A stretch of DNA of 8,534 bases, taken from contig DGDD01000157.1 of assembly GCA_002385265.1 (NCBI GenBank), positions 1-8,534 of the forward strand, read 5' to 3'. This stretch comes from Chitinophagaceae bacterium UBA3961. GTDB lineage: Bacteria; Bacteroidota; Bacteroidia; Chitinophagales; Chitinophagaceae. Positions 5,699 through 8,534 of the stretch are shown here, piece after piece; position 1 is the first letter of the stretch; each line of letters opens with the position of its first letter. The notes under the pieces were generated by a model that was given only the letters and a program-made list of their open reading frames with translations, was not told where the DNA came from and ran no database searches. The position numbers were made by a program, and so were the translations under genes.

Positions 5699-6100
5699 AT
5701 GAATGTATCGCGTACAAAACTGTTGAACTTATTGGTGATCCTAACGTCATTAATAGGCTACTTAGAATGGGAAGGAAACAATCATCTTTTTTTAGCTCAA
5801 GGCGAGTATGAAATTATTTATAAGTTTTTCACAGATCCAAAAGCCACGCTGCATCCTTTTATATTACTACCCTTACTAGGGCAACTTTTACTAGTAGTAA
5901 CGCTTCTTCAAAAATATCCGAAAAAAATGTTCATCTATGTTGGAATGGCAAGTATTGCGCTGCTGCTATCCTTCGTGTTACTCATTGGCTTTTTAGAAAT
6001 GAATTGGAAAATCATTCTCTCCATTCTGCCCTTTCACATCGTTTGTATTTTGAATATTTTACATACTCGCAAACTCGGAAAAGCCGTTCCACAGGCCTGA
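5699..6100 (+). CDS. Uncharacterised four-helix membrane protein
   Basis: A 133-residue protein with four hydrophobic segments (about 8-22, 53-71, 78-98 and 102-121). The loop after TM1 contains YLEWEGNNHLFLAQGEYEI (21-39), with several acidic and aromatic residues, which probably faces the periplasm. I recall similar short hypothetical membrane proteins in other Bacteroidota, but no function. The frame is open further upstream to an ATG at 5657, which would overlap the patatin gene by 29 bases and add a charged, non-hydrophobic tail. The ATG at 5699, directly before NVSRTKLLNLL, fits better. It sits 13 bases after the patatin stop and is probably the last gene of that operon, with 111 bases before the next gene. 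A helper role for the two exported enzymes is possible but is only guilt by association. Confidence 0.78.
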   Translation: MNVSRTKLLNLLVILTSLIGYLEWEGNNHLFLAQGEYEIIYKFFTDPKATLHPFILLPLLGQLLLVVTLLQKYPKKMFIYVGMASIALLLSFVLLIGFLEMNWKIILSILPFHIVCILNILHTRKLGKAVPQA

Positions 6101-6120
6101 TGCACTCTGTTTTGCAGATC

Positions 6121-6177
6121 AATTCAAGGGTTTCACAGATTTTCGCAACTATTCATCGATTCAAGGATTTCAAGCAG
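6121..6177 (+). repeat. Imperfect direct repeat of about 20 bp
   Basis: AATTCAAGGGTTTCACAGAT (6121-6140) and GATTCAAGGATTTCAAGCAG (6158-6177) share a TTCAAGG-TTTCA core in the same orientation, 37 bases apart. They resemble the ATTCAAGGATTTCACAGATT-type intergenic repeats I recall from Bacteroidota. Because they lie just upstream of the ABC operon promoter they could instead be paired regulator sites. Confidence 0.4.
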
Positions 6178-6197
6178 TAGTTTGAAACATAGATTTG
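6168..6197 (+). promoter_or_regulatory. Candidate promoter of the ABC transporter / LytS operon
   Basis: TAGATTTG at 6190-6197 is an exact TAnnTTTG match, with TTTC at 6168-6171 as a near -33 element 18 bases upstream. The -7 element lies inside the inverted repeat at 6181-6204. Transcription would start a few bases later and leave only a very short leader before the ATG at 6212. Confidence 0.4.
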
Positions 6198-6204
6198 TTT
6201 CAAA
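6181..6204. promoter_or_regulatory. Operator-like perfect inverted repeat at the ABC operon promoter
   Basis: TTTGAAAC at 6181-6188 and GTTTCAAA at 6197-6204 are perfect inverted arms of eight bases around an eight-base spacer. The right arm ends seven bases before the ATG at 6212. It coincides with the best promoter candidate, so a dimeric regulator bound here would be expected to block or reset transcription. It is AT-rich and could also form an RNA hairpin. Confidence 0.5.
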
Positions 6205-6211
6205 TAAGCAT

Positions 6212-7114
6212 ATGAATTGCATTGAAACAAAAAACCTGTCCCACTACTATAGCCATGATCAAGCAGTGATTCAACAAATAGACCTGGCAGTTCCGAAAGG
6301 TGCAATCTATGGTTTTCTCGGTCCTAACGGAGCCGGAAAAACCACCACCATTCGATTGCTGCTGGGTTTGTTGAAGCTGCAAAAAGGAACCATTTCCATT
6401 TTTGGAGAAGATGTTCAGTCTAACCGAATCAAAATACTCTCGCGAATCGGCTCGTTGATAGAAACCCCTTCACTTTACGGTCATTTGCCTGCACAAGAGA
6501 ATTTAGCCATTCACGCACGACTATTCGGAATAAAGAAAGACCGAATTAAAGAGGTTCTTGATCTCACAGGACTTGCGAACACCGGTAAGAAAACAGCCGG
6601 AAAGTTTTCTCTCGGAATGAAGCAGCGATTGAGCCTGGCCATTGCCCTCTACCATAATCCGGAACTACTGATTTTAGACGAACCAACAAATGGCCTAGAC
6701 CCCAACGGCATCATAGAAATTCGAGAATTGCTGATGAAGTTGAATGCTGAAAAAAAGACCACCATTTTAATTTCCAGCCACATTTTAACTGAAATCGAAA
6801 AGATGGTGAGTCATGTTGGAATCATTCATCAAGGAACTTTGAAGTTTCAAGGAAGCTTACAAGAACTGCAGTCAAAAAGGCATTCCGGCAACACACTATC
6901 CCTAATCACATCAGATTCCGTAGCAGCGAAACGAATAGCAGAACAATGCAGTTTAAGTGCAACAATTATTGATAACAAATTACAGTTTACCACTCCCGAG
7001 CACGCTACCACGGCTTTATTGGTGAAAAAACTTGTCGACCAAAACATTGATGTCTATCGAATAGAGGAGCAACATCAAAATTTAGAAAATATTTTCATGA
7101 ACCTTATCAATTAA
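6212..7114 (+). CDS. ABC transporter ATPase, bacitracin/lantibiotic (BcrA) type
   Basis: A 300-residue cytoplasmic ATPase. The nucleotide-binding domain shows Walker A GPNGAGKTT (37-45), the signature FSLGMKQR (132-139, in place of LSGGQ), Walker B LLILDEP (152-158), the D-loop GLD (161-163) and the switch histidine H190. The Q-loop position reads LIETPSLY (82-89), with Glu instead of Gln. This E-loop is typical of the BcrA/LanF ATPases that remove bacitracin-like or lantibiotic peptides. A C-terminal domain of about 80 residues follows. The same frame extends to a TTG at 6182, but that codon lies in the promoter palindrome, and the ATG at 6212 begins a normal family N-terminus (MNCIETKNLSHYY). 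It is followed after 6 bases by its permease. The family is secure; the antibiotic-peptide substrate is inferred. Confidence 0.92.
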   Translation: MNCIETKNLSHYYSHDQAVIQQIDLAVPKGAIYGFLGPNGAGKTTTIRLLLGLLKLQKGTISIFGEDVQSNRIKILSRIGSLIETPSLYGHLPAQENLAIHARLFGIKKDRIKEVLDLTGLANTGKKTAGKFSLGMKQRLSLAIALYHNPELLILDEPTNGLDPNGIIEIRELLMKLNAEKKTTILISSHILTEIEKMVSHVGIIHQGTLKFQGSLQELQSKRHSGNTLSLITSDSVAAKRIAEQCSLSATIIDNKLQFTTPEHATTALLVKKLVDQNIDVYRIEEQHQNLENIFMNLIN

Positions 7115-7120
7115 TCATAT

Positions 7121-7894
7121 ATGGCATACACCGCATGTTTATCGGCTGAATGGATGAAAACCAGAAGAAGCTTTTCCTCTTGGCTTGTTGTTATTGGCAG
7201 TGCCTTTGTTCCTTTCATAATGTTATTAGCTAATTTATTCCGACCCGACAGTGCCCGTTCTCTTTATCTTAAAGTCAATTTCTGGGACCTGTATTGGAGC
7301 AATGCGTGGAACCCGGTGGCTACCTTTCTCTGTCCACTAGGCGTTATACTCTCCACTAGTTTGGTAACGCAACTTGAGTTTCGTAACAATACATGGAAAC
7401 AATTGCATACTAGCCCTCAATCTTACACTTCCATCTTTACTGCAAAACTATCTGTTTTAATTATCATGTTCCTGCAATTTTTATTGCTTTTCAACCTGTT
7501 TATATATGTATCTGCTCTTATTCCAACTTTTGTTATTTCCGGAATTAAGATGCCTAAAGGATTTGTACCGGCTGCAACTGTTTGGAAAGACAACTGGGAT
7601 TATTTCAGTGCCTGTATGCCTATCTTAGCATTTCAGTTTCTGATCAGTTTACGATTCAAAAACTTTCTGATACCATTAGCAGGGGGTATTGGACTTTGGG
7701 TTGCTTCTCTCATTGGAATATCCTGGAAACACAATTACTTACTACCTTACGGTCATTCTACACTTCAATTCATGAGTAGAAAGAACATAACGGGTATCGA
7801 TCCAACTAAAATTTACAGTTCGGCAGCCATCTATACCATTGTTTTCATTGTATTGGCTTACCTTCTGTATCTTACCCAAAAAGAAAAAGGATAA
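7121..7894 (+). CDS. ABC-2 type permease partner of the upstream ATPase
   Basis: A 257-residue membrane protein with about six hydrophobic segments (about 20-39, 65-84, 108-136, 163-177, 181-201 and 234-251), the usual size of single-domain BcrB/LanE/LanG permeases. The cytosolic loop after the second helix, EFRNNTWKQLHTSP (86-99) followed by SIFTAKL (104-110), matches the E...TWK.L...P pattern of that family, a likely contact with the ATPase. An N-terminal AEWMKTRRS (9-17) gives the usual cytoplasmic start. It begins 6 bases after the ATPase stop and ends one base before the kinase start, so the three genes are surely co-transcribed and probably coupled in translation. Substrate unknown; export of, or protection from, membrane-active peptides is the best guess. 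Confidence 0.87.
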   Translation: MAYTACLSAEWMKTRRSFSSWLVVIGSAFVPFIMLLANLFRPDSARSLYLKVNFWDLYWSNAWNPVATFLCPLGVILSTSLVTQLEFRNNTWKQLHTSPQSYTSIFTAKLSVLIIMFLQFLLLFNLFIYVSALIPTFVISGIKMPKGFVPAATVWKDNWDYFSACMPILAFQFLISLRFKNFLIPLAGGIGLWVASLIGISWKHNYLLPYGHSTLQFMSRKNITGIDPTKIYSSAAIYTIVFIVLAYLLYLTQKEKG

Positions 7895-7895
7895 T

Positions 7896-8534
7896 ATGTC
7901 GAGAACGGTAAAAGTGCTCATACACATTGGCTACTGGATTATGTATTGCCTGCTGATCTTGGTATTCATTGCCTTTCTAATAGGAATGCAACTGCAATCC
8001 AAGCCCGTACCCGGGCAACGCCAAATGCTTTTTACCTTGATGATAGGATTCGCCGTCATTCCTGCCATCTTTAGCTTCTATGGATTTTACAGTTGGATAT
8101 TCCCCCAATTTCTAGCAACCAAAAAATACCTTTTAGTGATTGTATTTGCCATTATAGCATCCGTTATTGCAGCTTTTATAGGTGCCGGCTTCTTACAAAT
8201 ACCCTCGCTATTGAATCCAAACTTCTCTGCAAAATCTGTCTTTTTTCAACCGGTGATCATTGGAATCATGTCGTTCAATGCACTCGTAAACGGAGTCATT
8301 GCATTGATCATCAGAGGATTCATTAGTTGGGTTAGTGAACGAAAGCAACGCGAAGAAATTGAAAAAAAGCAATTGCAAACGGAATTAGAACTCATTAAAA
8401 GTCAAATCGATCCTCATTTCCTATTCAATACCCTTAACAATATTGATAGTTTACTCACAACAGACGCAGAAAAAGCATCCGAATACATCCGTAACCTTTC
8501 GGATATTATACGTAGTCTATTGTACGAAACGAAA
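7896..8534 (+). CDS. LytS-type sensor histidine kinase, 3' end outside the window
   Basis: The frame is open from the ATG at 7896 to the right edge: 213 residues without a stop, so the gene is cut by the window. It shows four N-terminal membrane helices (about 8-32, 45-70, 78-101 and 115-140), a short coiled linker rich in Glu and Lys (147-165), and the phosphoacceptor box KSQIDPHFLFNTLNNIDSL (168-186) with H174. This box marks the His_kinase (LytS/YehU) family. The C-terminal ATP-binding domain should follow outside. There is no separate sensor domain, so signals are probably sensed in the membrane, as in intramembrane-sensing kinases linked to ABC transporters. The start is one base after the permease stop. 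A LytTR-type response regulator is expected next, and the set would form a sense-and-export module for envelope stress. Confidence 0.92.
   Translation, partial: MSRTVKVLIHIGYWIMYCLLILVFIAFLIGMQLQSKPVPGQRQMLFTLMIGFAVIPAIFSFYGFYSWIFPQFLATKKYLLVIVFAIIASVIAAFIGAGFLQIPSLLNPNFSAKSVFFQPVIIGIMSFNALVNGVIALIIRGFISWVSERKQREEIEKKQLQTELELIKSQIDPHFLFNTLNNIDSLLTTDAEKASEYIRNLSDIIRSLLYETK

Noticed and set aside
6182..6211. N-terminal extension of the ABC ATPase from a TTG start
   Set aside because: The TTG lies in the left arm of the promoter palindrome, and the extra ten residues are not part of the normal N-terminus of the family.
8093..8326. A 77-residue + strand ORF
   Set aside because: It is an out-of-frame shadow of the histidine kinase gene that runs from 7896 to the edge.

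Overview
The window looks like chromosomal DNA of a member of the Bacteroidota. The signs are a WG-repeat protein whose signal peptide ends in the usual FAQ, weak or absent Shine-Dalgarno sites, matches to the Bacteroidota -7 promoter element TAnnTTTG, a LytS-type histidine kinase next to a bacitracin/lantibiotic-type ABC transporter, a possible GldM-like small protein, and families of short intergenic repeats. The sequence is AT-leaning. I cannot place it more precisely; Chitinophagia- or Sphingobacteriia-like is a guess.

Layout, all genes on the + strand. 1-489 has no gene. It holds a hairpin, two REP-like palindromes headed by GTAG, purine-rich GAGGA-type repeat pieces, a GC-rich repeat and a degenerate 10-bp repeat. 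490-1134 encodes an exported WG-repeat protein, 1277-2449 an MFS transporter with a TTG start, and 2563-3036 a small membrane-anchored helical protein. 3037-3532 is again gene-free. It holds a terminator-like hairpin, the GC-rich repeat in reverse orientation, and a roughly 200-bp polypyrimidine array of three 67-74 bp units. The two gene-free blocks carry the same repeat families in mirror-image order, so the three genes between them sit inside a composite inverted repeat.

3533-6100 is a probable three-gene operon: a HisC-like PLP aminotransferase with a twin-arginine signal, a patatin-like lipid hydrolase with a signal peptide, and an uncharacterised four-helix membrane protein. The first two seem to act outside the cytoplasm. 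6212 to the right edge is a second operon: ABC ATPase, ABC-2 permease and a LytS-type sensor kinase cut by the window end. This is the usual layout of an envelope-stress or peptide-antibiotic detoxification module, and a LytTR response regulator is expected just outside. An 8-bp-arm inverted repeat overlaps its best promoter candidate.

I found no CRISPR array, tRNA, rRNA, transposase, toxin-antitoxin pair or recognisable defence system. The points most worth a second look are the mirror-image repeat blocks, the polypyrimidine array upstream of the exported aminotransferase, the possible stand-alone GldM-like N-terminal domain, and the operator-like palindrome of the ABC operon.
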